A DNA stretch of 64,000 bases, taken from Ga0077527 sp945862135 (lineage in GTDB: Bacteria > Pseudomonadota > Gammaproteobacteria > Burkholderiales > SG8-41). Below are positions 26,497-34,632 of the stretch, piece after piece. The DNA is taken from contig CAXNMF010000007.1 of assembly GCA_964203275.1 (NCBI GenBank), positions 1 to 64,000 on the forward strand, given 5' to 3'. Positions within the stretch are counted from its first letter, which is position 1. The number at the start of each line of letters is the position of its first letter. The position numbers were made by a program, and so were the translations under genes. The notes under the pieces are model-generated. The model did not search any database. It was given only the letters and a program-made list of their open reading frames with translations, and was not told where the DNA came from.

Positions 26497-26538
26497 TTTG
26501 GATTCCGTAAAACGAAAAAGTGAACGACGCGCAAAAGG

Positions 26539-27177
26539 TCAGCCAAACAGCCAGGGCTGCGCGACCTTGTGCTTCGCTTCAAAGACACGGATTTCGTCGG
26601 CATGCGCCAGCGTGAGCCCGATGTCATCCAAACCATTCAGCATGCAGTGTTTGCGGTGCTGATCGATGTCGAAGGAATAGCTTTCACCGGACGGCGTGGT
26701 CACCGTCTGCTGCTCAAGATCAACAGCCAGCCGGTAACCCGGATTGCTCTCGGTTTCACTGAACAGCTTGTCGATGATTTTCGGATCGAGCTTGATCAAC
26801 AACAGGCCGTTTTTCAGGCTGTTGTTGTAGAAAATATCCGCAAAGCTCGGCGCAATAATCGTCTGAATGCCGAACTGCAGCAGCGCCCACGGCGCGTGTT
26901 CACGCGAAGACCCGCAGCCGAAGTTCTCGCGCGCGAGCATCACCGTTGCGCCGATGAATCGCTGGCGGTTCAGCACGAAATCCGGATTCAGCGGACGCCC
27001 GGCGTTTTCGCGATCCGGCTCGCCTTTATCGAGATAGCGCCATTCATCGAACAGGTTGGGACCGAAGCCCGTACGCTTGATCGATTTCAGGAACTGCTTG
27101 GGGATGATCGCGTCGGTATCGACGTTGGCGCGATCCAGCGGCGCGACCAATCCCTCCTGGCGGACAAATTTATCCAT
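26539..27177 (-). CDS. leuD: 3-isopropylmalate dehydratase small subunit
   Basis: A 212-residue swivelling-domain subunit that completes the LeuCD isomerase converting 2- to 3-isopropylmalate. The ATG at 27177 gives the typical N-terminus (DKFVRQEGLVAPLDRANVDT). IIPKQFLKSIKRTGFG and the NFGCGSSREHAPWAL motif are present. The open frame continues upstream but runs into the entericidin gene, so the shorter start is right. The start is two bases from the entericidin stop. Confidence 0.96.
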   Translation of the reverse strand: MDKFVRQEGLVAPLDRANVDTDAIIPKQFLKSIKRTGFGPNLFDEWRYLDKGEPDRENAGRPLNPDFVLNRQRFIGATVMLARENFGCGSSREHAPWALLQFGIQTIIAPSFADIFYNNSLKNGLLLIKLDPKIIDKLFSETESNPGYRLAVDLEQQTVTTPSGESYSFDIDQHRKHCMLNGLDDIGLTLAHADEIRVFEAKHKVAQPWLFG

Positions 27178-27178
27178 G

Positions 27179-27298
27179 TTACTTCGTGGATTTCTGGATG
27201 GCCTCGCCGGCCTTTTCAACATCCTTGCCGACGCCGGCCACGGTATTGCAACCCGCCAGCACCAGCACCGCCACCATCAACGTGATTACGCGTTTCAT
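27179..27298 (-). CDS. Entericidin A/B family lipoprotein
   Basis: A 39-residue lipoprotein: MKRVITLMVAVLVLAGC is a lipobox signal, followed by NTVAGVGKDVEKAGEAIQ, the entericidin signature with its GKDxxxAG repeat pattern. AAGGAG lies six bases before the ATG. Entericidins in enterics are a small antidote/toxin pair acting in stationary phase; in Betaproteobacteria a single copy lies between leuC and leuD, as here. Its role in this setting is unknown. It is easily missed because of its size. Confidence 0.9.
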   Translation of the reverse strand: MKRVITLMVAVLVLAGCNTVAGVGKDVEKAGEAIQKSTK

Positions 27299-27323
27299 GT
27301 GGGTCTCCTTTTGAATTTCAATT

Positions 27324-28742
27324 TCAGGTTAGTTCACGAACATCGACAAAATGACCGGTCACCGCGGCAGCTGCAGCCATCGCCGGGCTGACCAGATGCG
27401 TCCTGCCGCCGGCGCCCTGGCGACCTTCGAAATTGCGGTTCGACGTCGAAGCGCAACGCTCACCGGGGCTCAGCTGGTCTTCATTCATGCCCAGGCACAT
27501 CGAGCAGCCCGGTTCACGCCATTCAAAACCGGCTTCAACAAAAATCTTGTCCAGCCCTTCCTGCTCCGCCTGCGCCTTCACCTGACCGGAACCCGGCACC
27601 ACCATCGCCAGCTTGATGTTGGCGGCCACCTTGCGGCCCTTGGCCACAGCCGCTGCGGCACGCAAATCTTCGATCCGCGAGTTGGTGCATGAACCGATAA
27701 ATACCTTGTCGAGCTTGATGTCGCGAATCGGCGTGTTCGGTTTCAGATCCATATAGACCAGCGCGCGCGCATAACCTTCGCGTTTCACCGAATTGGTTTC
27801 CTTCTCGGGGTCCGGCACCTTGCCGTCGACCGTCGTCACCATCTCCGGCGACGTGCCCCAGGTCACCTGCGGCACGATGTCTTCAGCCTTCATCGTGATC
27901 ACTTTATCGAACTTTGCATCCGGATCACTGACCAGCGTGCGCCAGTACGCGGCGGCCTTGTCCCACATCGCACCGGTCGGCGCGAACAGACGGCCCTTGA
28001 AGTAATCGACGGTCTTGTCGTCCACCGCGACCATGCCGGCGCGTGCGCCCGCCTCGATCGCCATATTGCACAGGGTCATCCGGCCTTCCATCGACAGACT
28101 GCGAATCGCGCTGCCGGCGAATTCCACCGCGTGCCCCGTACCGCCGGCCGTGCCGATGTGGCCGATGATCGCCAGCGCCACGTCCTTGCCGGTGACGCCG
28201 GGCCCGAGTTTGCCTTCAACGACGATCTGCATCGCCTTGGATTTTTTCATCACCATGCATTGCGTCGCCAGCACATGCTCGACTTCGCTGGTGCCGATGC
28301 CGAAGGCCAGTGCCGCGCAGGCGCCGTGCGTGCTGGTGTGCGAATCACCGCAAACCACCGTCATGCCCGGCAGCGTCGCGCCGTTCTCCGGCCCAATCAC
28401 ATGGACAATGCCCTGCTTCTTGTCGAGAAAGGGGAAATAGACCTTGGCCTTGAATTCCTTGATGTTCTTGTCCAGCGTCTCGACCTGAATGCGCGACACC
28501 GGATCGGTGATGCCGTCGAGGCCGCGCTCCCAGTTGCGGGTCGGCGTGTTGTGGTCGGCCGTGGCCACCACGGAATCCACGCGCCACACCGGACGGCCGG
28601 CCAGTTTCAGGCCTTCGTACGCCTGCGGACTGGTGACTTCATGCACCAGATGGCGGTCGATATAGATCAGCGCCGTCCCGTCCGCTTCTTCGCGAACAAG
28701 ATGACTCTCCCAAAGCTTGTCGTATAAGGTCTTGCCTGCCAT
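27324..28742 (-). CDS. leuC: 3-isopropylmalate dehydratase large subunit
   Basis: A 472-residue aconitase-family subunit carrying the [4Fe-4S] cluster. Cluster cysteines are in FIGSCTNSRIEDL and EPGCSMCLGMNEDQL. The active-site region VCGDSHTSTHGACAALAFG is intact. It heads the leftward leuC-entericidin-leuD-leuB-asd run. A promoter is expected in 28743-28840, but I could not single out convincing boxes. Confidence 0.97.
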   Translation of the reverse strand: MAGKTLYDKLWESHLVREEADGTALIYIDRHLVHEVTSPQAYEGLKLAGRPVWRVDSVVATADHNTPTRNWERGLDGITDPVSRIQVETLDKNIKEFKAKVYFPFLDKKQGIVHVIGPENGATLPGMTVVCGDSHTSTHGACAALAFGIGTSEVEHVLATQCMVMKKSKAMQIVVEGKLGPGVTGKDVALAIIGHIGTAGGTGHAVEFAGSAIRSLSMEGRMTLCNMAIEAGARAGMVAVDDKTVDYFKGRLFAPTGAMWDKAAAYWRTLVSDPDAKFDKVITMKAEDIVPQVTWGTSPEMVTTVDGKVPDPEKETNSVKREGYARALVYMDLKPNTPIRDIKLDKVFIGSCTNSRIEDLRAAAAVAKGRKVAANIKLAMVVPGSGQVKAQAEQEGLDKIFVEAGFEWREPGCSMCLGMNEDQLSPGERCASTSNRNFEGRQGAGGRTHLVSPAMAAAAAVTGHFVDVRELT

Positions 28743-28844
28743 GAGAATTACCGGTTAAGTGTGTTCAAGCCACTGAAACGACAGATTATCTCACAGGGTC
28801 GGCACCCGACATATGCACGGGTTCACACCGTGACAGGGTCCGGA

Positions 28845-29984
28845 TCAATCCGGGCCCAGCCAGCGCCACAACACCCCCGCCGCCAGCAGTCCGCAACCCG
28901 CCGCCAGCGTAAAGGTCAGTGCAGGCCCCAGCCCGCCCCAGGCATAACCGCTGGCGAGCCCGCCGACCGTGCCGCCCAGCCCGTAGGCCAGACTGCCGTA
29001 AATCGCCTGCCCGCGCGCCTGATGCCGGCCGCGGAACAGCTTGTGCACGACGCCAATGGCCGCGGCATGGAAGGAACCGAAACTCGCCGCATGCAAAGTC
29101 TGCGCCGCCAGCAGCAGCACAATGCTGTCAGCACTCCATCCGATCACCACAAAACGCAAAGCGGCCAGCAGTGTGCTGGCGATCAGGATGCTGCGCAGCG
29201 TGAACGCGCGATACAGCCGCGACATCCAGATGAAGATGCCGATCTCGCAGATCACGCCCAAAGCCCACAGCAGGCCCGCAGCCGATTTGCTGTAGCCGTG
29301 ATCAACGAGGTGAATCGTATAGAAGGTGTAATACGGCCCGTGGGCCGCCGCCATCAACGCCGAGGCGCCGATCACCGCCAGCACCGCCGGCTTACGCACG
29401 ATCTGCCATACCGGCAGATCGTCACTCTCATGCGGCTCCGGCTTCGATTCGGACAGCGTGAACGACAGCAGCAGCATGCCCGCCATCAGCGCGGCAATCA
29501 CCCACAGCACCGAACGCGGAGCGGTGGCATCAATCAAATAACCGACTGCGACCACCGCGGCGATAAAACCCACCGAACCCCAGACGCGGATGCGACCGTA
29601 ACGCGCGGTTTCATCACCGAGTTTGGACAGCGTAGTCGCTTCCACCAGCGGCAAAGCCGCGCTCCAGAAAAACATCATCGCGAACAACACCGCAAACAGC
29701 CACGCGAAACTGTCGCCGGCAAACACACCGAGAAACGCGATCATTCCGGCAGCACCGGAAATCCGCACCACACCAATGCGACGTCCCGTGTGATCCGCCA
29801 GCCAGCCCCAGAGATGCGGCGCGAGAATGCGCGTCAGTTGCGGCAACGCCATCAGCACGCCGATTTCGACGGCATTCATGCCGACCGAAGTCAGATACAG
29901 CGCGAAAAACGGCGCGAAGGCGCCGAGATAGGCGAAGTAGAAAAAGTAGAACGCAGAGAGGTTCAGGTGAATCGGTTTGGACAC
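28845..29984 (-). CDS. MFS transporter, phenylpropionate-permease (HcaT-like) family
   Basis: A 379-residue 12-helix permease. The N-terminus NLSAFYFFYFAYLGAFAPFFALYL, the loop WGWLADHTGRRIGVVR (a variant of the MFS loop 2-3 motif) and YLTSVGMNAVEIGVLMALPQL are like MFS_1-like/HcaT proteins. Family members carry phenylpropionate or nucleoside/sugar-like substrates; the substrate here cannot be told. The best start is a GTG at 29984 without a clear ribosome-binding site, so it is uncertain by some codons. It is transcribed leftward toward leuC. Confidence 0.85.
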   Translation of the reverse strand: MSKPIHLNLSAFYFFYFAYLGAFAPFFALYLTSVGMNAVEIGVLMALPQLTRILAPHLWGWLADHTGRRIGVVRISGAAGMIAFLGVFAGDSFAWLFAVLFAMMFFWSAALPLVEATTLSKLGDETARYGRIRVWGSVGFIAAVVAVGYLIDATAPRSVLWVIAALMAGMLLLSFTLSESKPEPHESDDLPVWQIVRKPAVLAVIGASALMAAAHGPYYTFYTIHLVDHGYSKSAAGLLWALGVICEIGIFIWMSRLYRAFTLRSILIASTLLAALRFVVIGWSADSIVLLLAAQTLHAASFGSFHAAAIGVVHKLFRGRHQARGQAIYGSLAYGLGGTVGGLASGYAWGGLGPALTFTLAAGCGLLAAGVLWRWLGPD

Positions 29985-30280
29985 GGCGCCGGGAAATCAC
30001 GCCCAGTGGCGCGATAATTTATAAGTTATTGATTATATTAATTATTATTAAATATCCGGCGATCACGCCTTGAGCACGAGTTTACCCTGTCCGGGCGACA
30101 CTCCTCACCTCTTCTAGTCAATCCTGTCTCGCACGCGATCCGTTCTTGCAACGAATCTACTCACCGCGCAGACACCACGAGATCAATATCGCCATTCCTG
30201 CTCTGACCTAACTTGCATCCCAGCGCGCGCGCCGGTCACCCGTTTCCGGTCGCACCCGAAAGCCACACAACAAGGAAGCC
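29985..30280. other. Intergenic region between MFS transporter and methyltransferase
   Basis: This divergent spacer of 296 bases begins with a strongly AT-rich tract (30017-30052), one of the recurring junction motifs described in the findings. A GC-rich part with no convincing gene, tRNA or hairpin follows. Promoters for both flanking genes are expected here. AAGGAAGCC at 30271-30279 is the ribosome-binding site of the methyltransferase. Confidence 0.5.
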
Positions 30281-30901
30281 ATGAATCAACCCGCAAGCAA
30301 GGACCTCTTCGCCCACAAGGCCGGGAATTACGAAACACGCCAGAACCGGATCGACAATATCGACAGCATCGCCGGCACGATCATCGCGACCGTCAAACTC
30401 GACCGCAGCATGCACCTCGTGGATTTCGGCGCGGGCACCGGCCTGCTGCTGGAACGCATCGCCCCGCATGTCCGCAAGATCACGTCCATCGACGTATCGC
30501 CGTCAATGGCGAAGCAGCTGCTCGAAAAAAAGGACCGACTGCCCTGCGAACTGGAACAGTTCGAACTCGACCTGGAGAAGTCCGATGCGCCCGGTGTCTA
30601 CGACGGTGTCATTTCATCGATGACCTTGCACCACATCCGCGACGTTGAAGCCCTGCTGCGGAAGTTCCACGCGATGGTAAAGCCCGGCGGCTTCATCGCG
30701 CTGTCGGATCTCGACAAGGAGGACGGCAACTTCCACACCGAAGATACCGGCGTCCAGCACTACGGCTTTGAGCGCACTTGGATCGAAGCCGCCGCCCGCA
30801 AGGCAGGCTTCAGTGAAGTGGCCACGCACAACGCGAGCGTGATCAGCAAGCCCAACGGCGACTATCCGGTTTTCCTGCTGACGGCGCGACGCGGCGCCTG
30901 A
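30281..30901 (+). CDS. Class I SAM-dependent methyltransferase
   Basis: A 206-residue cytoplasmic Rossmann-fold methyltransferase. SAM motif I is VDFGAGTGLLLERIAP (about 47-62), the acidic residue after beta-2 is in ITSIDVSPSM, and motif III-like VKPGGFIALSDLDKEDG is typical of UbiE/type 11 methyltransferases. An AAGGAA site precedes the ATG. The substrate is unknown. It stands alone, between the MFS gene (divergent) and the orphan membrane proteins (convergent). Confidence 0.88.
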   Translation: MNQPASKDLFAHKAGNYETRQNRIDNIDSIAGTIIATVKLDRSMHLVDFGAGTGLLLERIAPHVRKITSIDVSPSMAKQLLEKKDRLPCELEQFELDLEKSDAPGVYDGVISSMTLHHIRDVEALLRKFHAMVKPGGFIALSDLDKEDGNFHTEDTGVQHYGFERTWIEAAARKAGFSEVATHNASVISKPNGDYPVFLLTARRGA

Positions 30902-31077
30902 TCACGCTCCGCTCAAGAATCAGGCTGGCCCTGTTATACCCGCGCCGCACGATGCACCGTGGGCTGCTGATCAGGTTCACGCGTGGATAGCGGGGTATGG
31001 TTGAGTGATCAGTTCAGGTCAATGCAAGAATGTTCTCAAGAAAGAATTCGGCTCCGGCACCTTTTGTCGATTATCGA

Positions 31078-31863
31078 TCACCTATCGTGCTTAATAGGCT
31101 TTAAAACGGACAAAAAAATCAGGTTCCCGTGTTTACGAGTTTCCAACTGCGTTTCTTCGCACGGAATCGTTGGTCGATCCAGATGAACAAAGAACGAATA
31201 CGGGCCACGATAATAATTGACATACCGCCCCAAGACATCTCCAGTCTGCACATCCACAACAGCCCTCTCAACGCGGTCGATTTGATGCGAAACTGGCTTT
31301 AGAAAATCAACCTCCCTGCAGTGATACCGCGCCGTAGGCTGGTCGAGTTTGGTGATGCGCCAGGCGTCTACGCCATTCGGATATACCGCGACAGTTTCCC
31401 TGTCGTTCAGCGGATGAAATATCGACTGGCCTTTCGGACGATCCTTACCAGGGTTAGTTTCGGAATACCACGCCAAAGCTAACGCCCGATCTTCATCGCT
31501 GGCACGCTGTACGCGCTCAAAACCTTTTCGATCTTCTGTCGCGTGTTCAACAAATTGGTAACTTCCGGGCTTGGTATTCTCAAATGCAGAACGCATGGTC
31601 GAATCATAAAACCCCTCAACCTCCACCGTCTTGTTGATGAAGATGCCTGCATCCTTGCGGCAAAGCTGACCAAAGTTGTAGGCGATCCACAACTCCTCCG
31701 ACCACGGCGCCACCAACACCACGGCCACGACTACCCATGCACCAACACCCGTAAACGGGCGCTTGAGGTTCTCTTTCCAGATCTGCCGCACGACATACAG
31801 CGCGACGAAATAAAAAATCGCAACTAATAGCAGACTGATGAGGCTCAGATAGTAGAAGCGCAT
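31078..31863 (-). CDS. Orphan membrane protein, tandem paralogue 1
   Basis: A 261-residue protein that I do not recognise. Two hydrophobic segments (about 5-27 and 40-57) form an N-terminal hairpin, followed by a soluble domain starting near LCRKDAGIFINKTVEVEGFYD. The first ~85 residues and the surrounding bases are almost identical to the next gene, as is the block WRITKLDQPTARYH; the rest is strongly diverged. GC is lower than in the flanking biosynthetic genes. No toxin or enzyme motif is seen. An immunity-type or envelope role would fit the conserved-anchor, variable-domain layout, but that is speculation. Confidence 0.7.
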   Translation of the reverse strand: MRFYYLSLISLLLVAIFYFVALYVVRQIWKENLKRPFTGVGAWVVVAVVLVAPWSEELWIAYNFGQLCRKDAGIFINKTVEVEGFYDSTMRSAFENTKPGSYQFVEHATEDRKGFERVQRASDEDRALALAWYSETNPGKDRPKGQSIFHPLNDRETVAVYPNGVDAWRITKLDQPTARYHCREVDFLKPVSHQIDRVERAVVDVQTGDVLGRYVNYYRGPYSFFVHLDRPTIPCEETQLETRKHGNLIFLSVLKPIKHDR

Positions 31864-31976
31864 GGAGTTATCGGCTGATCAATTGGACCAAATTATTAAA
31901 GGATAAGGGTAAGGGCGACAGGCCCTACTTTTTTCGAATCATTCATCACAAATATATCGAGCATGATTCCCTTTAA

Positions 31977-32771
31977 TTACTTATTTTTCCCAACCATCGG
32001 TATCAGCACATCACGGTAAATCAGAAAACTGTTCGGGTGCTTTGTGTTCGGACCGCCATCGGGTCCATCGCAACCCATATTCGGTCGATCCAAGCCGACA
32101 AAAAACCAATAGGGCTCTCTGTAGTATGTTGTGTAGCGCCCCAACTCTTGACCCGATTCGCTGTCAACGACCCTGGACATTTGACGCCCCACTTTATGGG
32201 TTAATTGCGTTCCTTGATCTTGTAGGAAGTGATACCGCGCCGTAGGCTGGTCGAGTTTGGTGATGCGCCAGGCAGCGATTTGATTCGGCGACACCACAAT
32301 CCTTTCCACATCATTCACAACGTACGAAATATAGTAGTCGGGCGGCGGTTTTTTCCCGGGATTCTTCTCCGCATACCACCGAAGTGCCTGGTCTCGAGCC
32401 TTTTCATCAGTGCGCTCCACGCGTGATAACGACCGATCCATCGCATTCTTAGATTCCATAAACGCATACCCGGTCTCTGCCAGTTGCCGCACTCCCCATC
32501 CTGTCGTGTCGTCATAAAACCCCTCCACCTCCACCGTCTTGTTAATGAAGATGCCCGCATCCTTGCGGCAAAGCTGACCAAAGTTGTATGCGATCCACAA
32601 CTCTTCCGACCACGGCGCCACCAACACCACGGCCACGACTACCCATGCACCAACGCCTGAAAACGGGCGCTTGAGGTTCTCTTTCCAGATCTGCCGCACG
32701 ACATACAGCGCGCCGAAATAAAAAATCGCAACTAATAGCAGACTGATGAGGCTCAGATAGTAGAAGCGCAT
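31977..32771 (-). CDS. Orphan membrane protein, tandem paralogue 2
   Basis: A 264-residue paralogue of the downstream neighbour, with the same 85-residue membrane-hairpin N-terminus (two or three residue changes) and the same mid-protein WRITKLDQPTARYH block. The remaining soluble domain (EKNPGKKPPPDYYISYVVND, GCDGPDGGPNTKHPNSFLIY) has diverged. The 113-base gap to paralogue 1 holds no gene. The bases just upstream of both ATGs (GATAACTCC on the minus strand) are shared, so the duplication included the translation start region. Function unknown. Confidence 0.7.
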   Translation of the reverse strand: MRFYYLSLISLLLVAIFYFGALYVVRQIWKENLKRPFSGVGAWVVVAVVLVAPWSEELWIAYNFGQLCRKDAGIFINKTVEVEGFYDDTTGWGVRQLAETGYAFMESKNAMDRSLSRVERTDEKARDQALRWYAEKNPGKKPPPDYYISYVVNDVERIVVSPNQIAAWRITKLDQPTARYHFLQDQGTQLTHKVGRQMSRVVDSESGQELGRYTTYYREPYWFFVGLDRPNMGCDGPDGGPNTKHPNSFLIYRDVLIPMVGKNK

Positions 32772-33176
32772 GGAGTTATCCGTCGGCCAAATGGATGACG
32801 GATATGGGAACAGCGAGCAAAGGCTGCGACGTCGAGCCCTTTTCCATCGACATCTTTGGTAAAGAGGCCAGGCCCATATCTAAATGCTGCCTTTAGCTGA
32901 AGTGGTGCCCAAGGCACCGGGACGGAATACATGCCTTTCCACTTGCCCCCCTTTAAATCCAATCGTTGTTGTGGCTCGGCTTTGCGCCTGAGCCTTCATT
33001 TGACGGCTATGGTCGAGGGTTTCGTGATAACCCGTCAAACTTAACAAAATGGCAGAGTTAACGGCGCTGAGGGTTAGCGCCGAACAGGATGCGGAAAGAC
33101 TGCCACGGCAAGGCACCGTGCAGGGCACTACGGGAAAATTTTTAAATAATTGTTTTTAAACAATTATTTATTTTTC
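32772..33176. other. Gene-free, hairpin-rich stretch upstream of the orphan paralogues
   Basis: I see no credible gene in these 405 bases. Three consecutive inverted repeats lie at about 32973-32994 (GGCTC/GAGCC core), 32998-33039 (TTTGACGG/CCGTCAAA enclosing GGGTT/AACCC) and 33062-33082 (CGGCGCT/AGCGCCG). The AT-rich hairpin after aroC is at 33133-33163. Short frames here lack family resemblance. It may be a structured RNA, a dispersed repeat, or the decayed remains of a transferred element. Confidence 0.5.
33133..33163 (-). terminator. AT-only hairpin after aroC (possible terminator)
   Basis: AAATAATTGTTT and AAACAATTATTT form a perfect 12-base-pair inverted repeat with a 2-base loop, 14 bases after the restored aroC stop. 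The stem is entirely A/T except one G-C pair, so it is a weak terminator, but the symmetry is striking. Confidence 0.4.
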
Positions 33177-34342
33177 TCACGCCTCGTCGGGATCCGGATT
33201 TTCAGCAGCCGCCGCCGCGCGCAGCTTGTCGATCACCGACTGCGGCGCCTGCGCAGCAATCACCCGGCGTGCCGGTGTTCACATCGAGCATTCTGTGCGC
33301 GGTGGCGCAGCGCGTGATCCATCAGTGTCAGTGCGAGCATCGCCTCGCAGATCGGCGTCGCGCGGATGCCGACGCAGGGATCATGTCGGCCATGGGTTTC
33401 GATCATCGCGGCATTGCCCGCGGTGTCGATGGTGTGACGCGCGAGACGAATGCTTGAGGTCGGCTTCACTGCAACACTGACGATGATGTCCTGTCCGGTC
33501 GAGATGCCGCCGAGCACGCCGCCGGCGTTGTTGGTGACAAAACCTTGCGGCGTCATTTCATCCGAGTGTTCGGTGCCGCGCTGGCTGATTGATGCGAAGC
33601 CGGCGCCGATCTCGACGCCCTTCACCGCGTTGATGCTCATCATGTTCCAGGCAATGTCGGCGTCGAGCTTGCCGTATACCGGCTCGCCGAGCCCCACCGG
33701 TATGCCGGTGGCAACCGTGGTGATTTTCGCGCCGACCGAATCACCGGACTTGCGCAGCTTGTCCATGAAGGTCTCAAGCTCATCGACGATCTGCGCATTC
33801 GGCGCGAAGAACGGATTGTTGCCGACATCGTCCCAGGTCACGAAGGGAATCTCCACCGGGCCGAGTTGCGACATATAGCCGCGGATCACCGTGCCATATT
33901 TTTCATGCAGCCATTTTTTTGCAATCGCGCCGGCGGCAACGCGCACCGCGGTTTCGCGCGCGGACTGACGTCCGCCGCCGCGGTAATCGCGGATGCCGTA
34001 TTTCTGCCAGTAGGTGTAATCGGCATGGCCCGGACGGAACAGCTCCTTGATCTTGCCGTAGTCCTTGCTGCGCTGGTCGGTGTTGCGGATCAGCAGGCCG
34101 ATCGGTGTGCCCGTGGTTTTGCCTTCGAACACGCCGGAAAGAATTTCAACCTTGTCTTCCTCGCGACGCTGCGTGACATGGCGAGAGGTGCCGGGCTTGC
34201 GGCGATCCAGCTCAAGCTGGATGTCGGCCTCGCTCAGCGCCAGTCCCGGCGGACAGCCGTCGACCACGCAGCCGATCGCCGGCCCATGGGATTCACCGAA
34301 GGAAGTGACGCAGAACAGGGTACCCAGCGTGCTGCCCGACAT
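33177..34342 (-). CDS. aroC: Chorismate synthase (3' end frame-broken twice)
   Basis: This enzyme of the shikimate pathway converts EPSP to chorismate and needs reduced FMN. GESHGPAIGCVVDGCPPG, RPGHADYTYWQKYG and RGGGRQSARETAVRVAAGA are the signature regions. As sequenced, the frame ends at 33260 with an aberrant tail (ARCEHRHAG). Omitting one base at 33286 and one of the CCC at 33263-33265 restores NADVNTGTPVIAAQAPQSVI and a stop at 33177-33179, giving 387 residues, normal for Betaproteobacteria. The catalytic part is unaffected either way. Both extra bases fit between codons. Confidence 0.93.
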
Positions 34343-34422
34343 GACGTAAAAACTCCATTAAAATCAAGCACGAAGTTTAACATAGCCGTCACCGCCCCCG
34401 ACGGGGTAAAAAGAGTCAGCGC

Positions 34423-34623
34423 ATGAGCGACAAACCCGATCCCGACAAAACCGACCCGGAACAGATCAAAGGGCCAGGCGGCATGAACATGCGCGAGCTG
34501 CACGAGCTGGTGAAAAAAAGCCACGCGCGGGACCAGATCATCCGTGGGCCCAATGCGCTGAAGCAACCGCAGAACCGCTGGCAGCGACTCGTCCGTTACG
34601 TCTGGGACAAGAAGCGGGGCTGA
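34423..34623 (+). CDS. Small conserved-looking hypothetical protein
   Basis: A 66-residue hydrophilic protein with an acidic start (SDKPDPDKTDPEQIKGPGG) and a basic, aromatic end (NRWQRLVRYVWDKKRG). There is no signal peptide or membrane segment, and I do not recognise the family. Base composition by codon position looks coding, and there is no competing gene between divergent aroC and the convergent M17 peptidase. The ribosome-binding site is weak. A nucleic-acid or ribosome-associated role would suit the charge pattern but is unproven. Confidence 0.6.
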   Translation: MSDKPDPDKTDPEQIKGPGGMNMRELHELVKKSHARDQIIRGPNALKQPQNRWQRLVRYVWDKKRG

Positions 34624-34632
34624 GAGCGGCAG

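Noticed and set aside
28761..30017. 418-codon open frame opposite the MFS transporter
   Set aside because: Arg/Gln/His-rich translation typical of antisense frames; the minus-strand gene has clear membrane helices.
30053..30280. tRNA or small RNA gene in the MFS-methyltransferase spacer
   Set aside because: No cloverleaf, CCA end or convincing hairpin with T-run was found.
31900..31935. Weak hairpin with T-run between the orphan paralogues as a terminator
   Set aside because: The stem is only five base pairs and points against the direction of both genes.
33055..33085. Integron attC-like site
   Set aside because: The paired arms lack the core-site consensus, and there is no integrase or cassette-like gene next to it.
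32753..33128. Short overlapping frames upstream of the orphan paralogues as genes
   Set aside because: No start signals, no domain, and the sequence is dominated by inverted repeats.
33260..33290. aroC ending naturally at 33260 with a short aberrant tail
   Set aside because: The conserved C-terminus continues downstream in other frames and ends at a stop at 33177, so the early stop is caused by extra bases.
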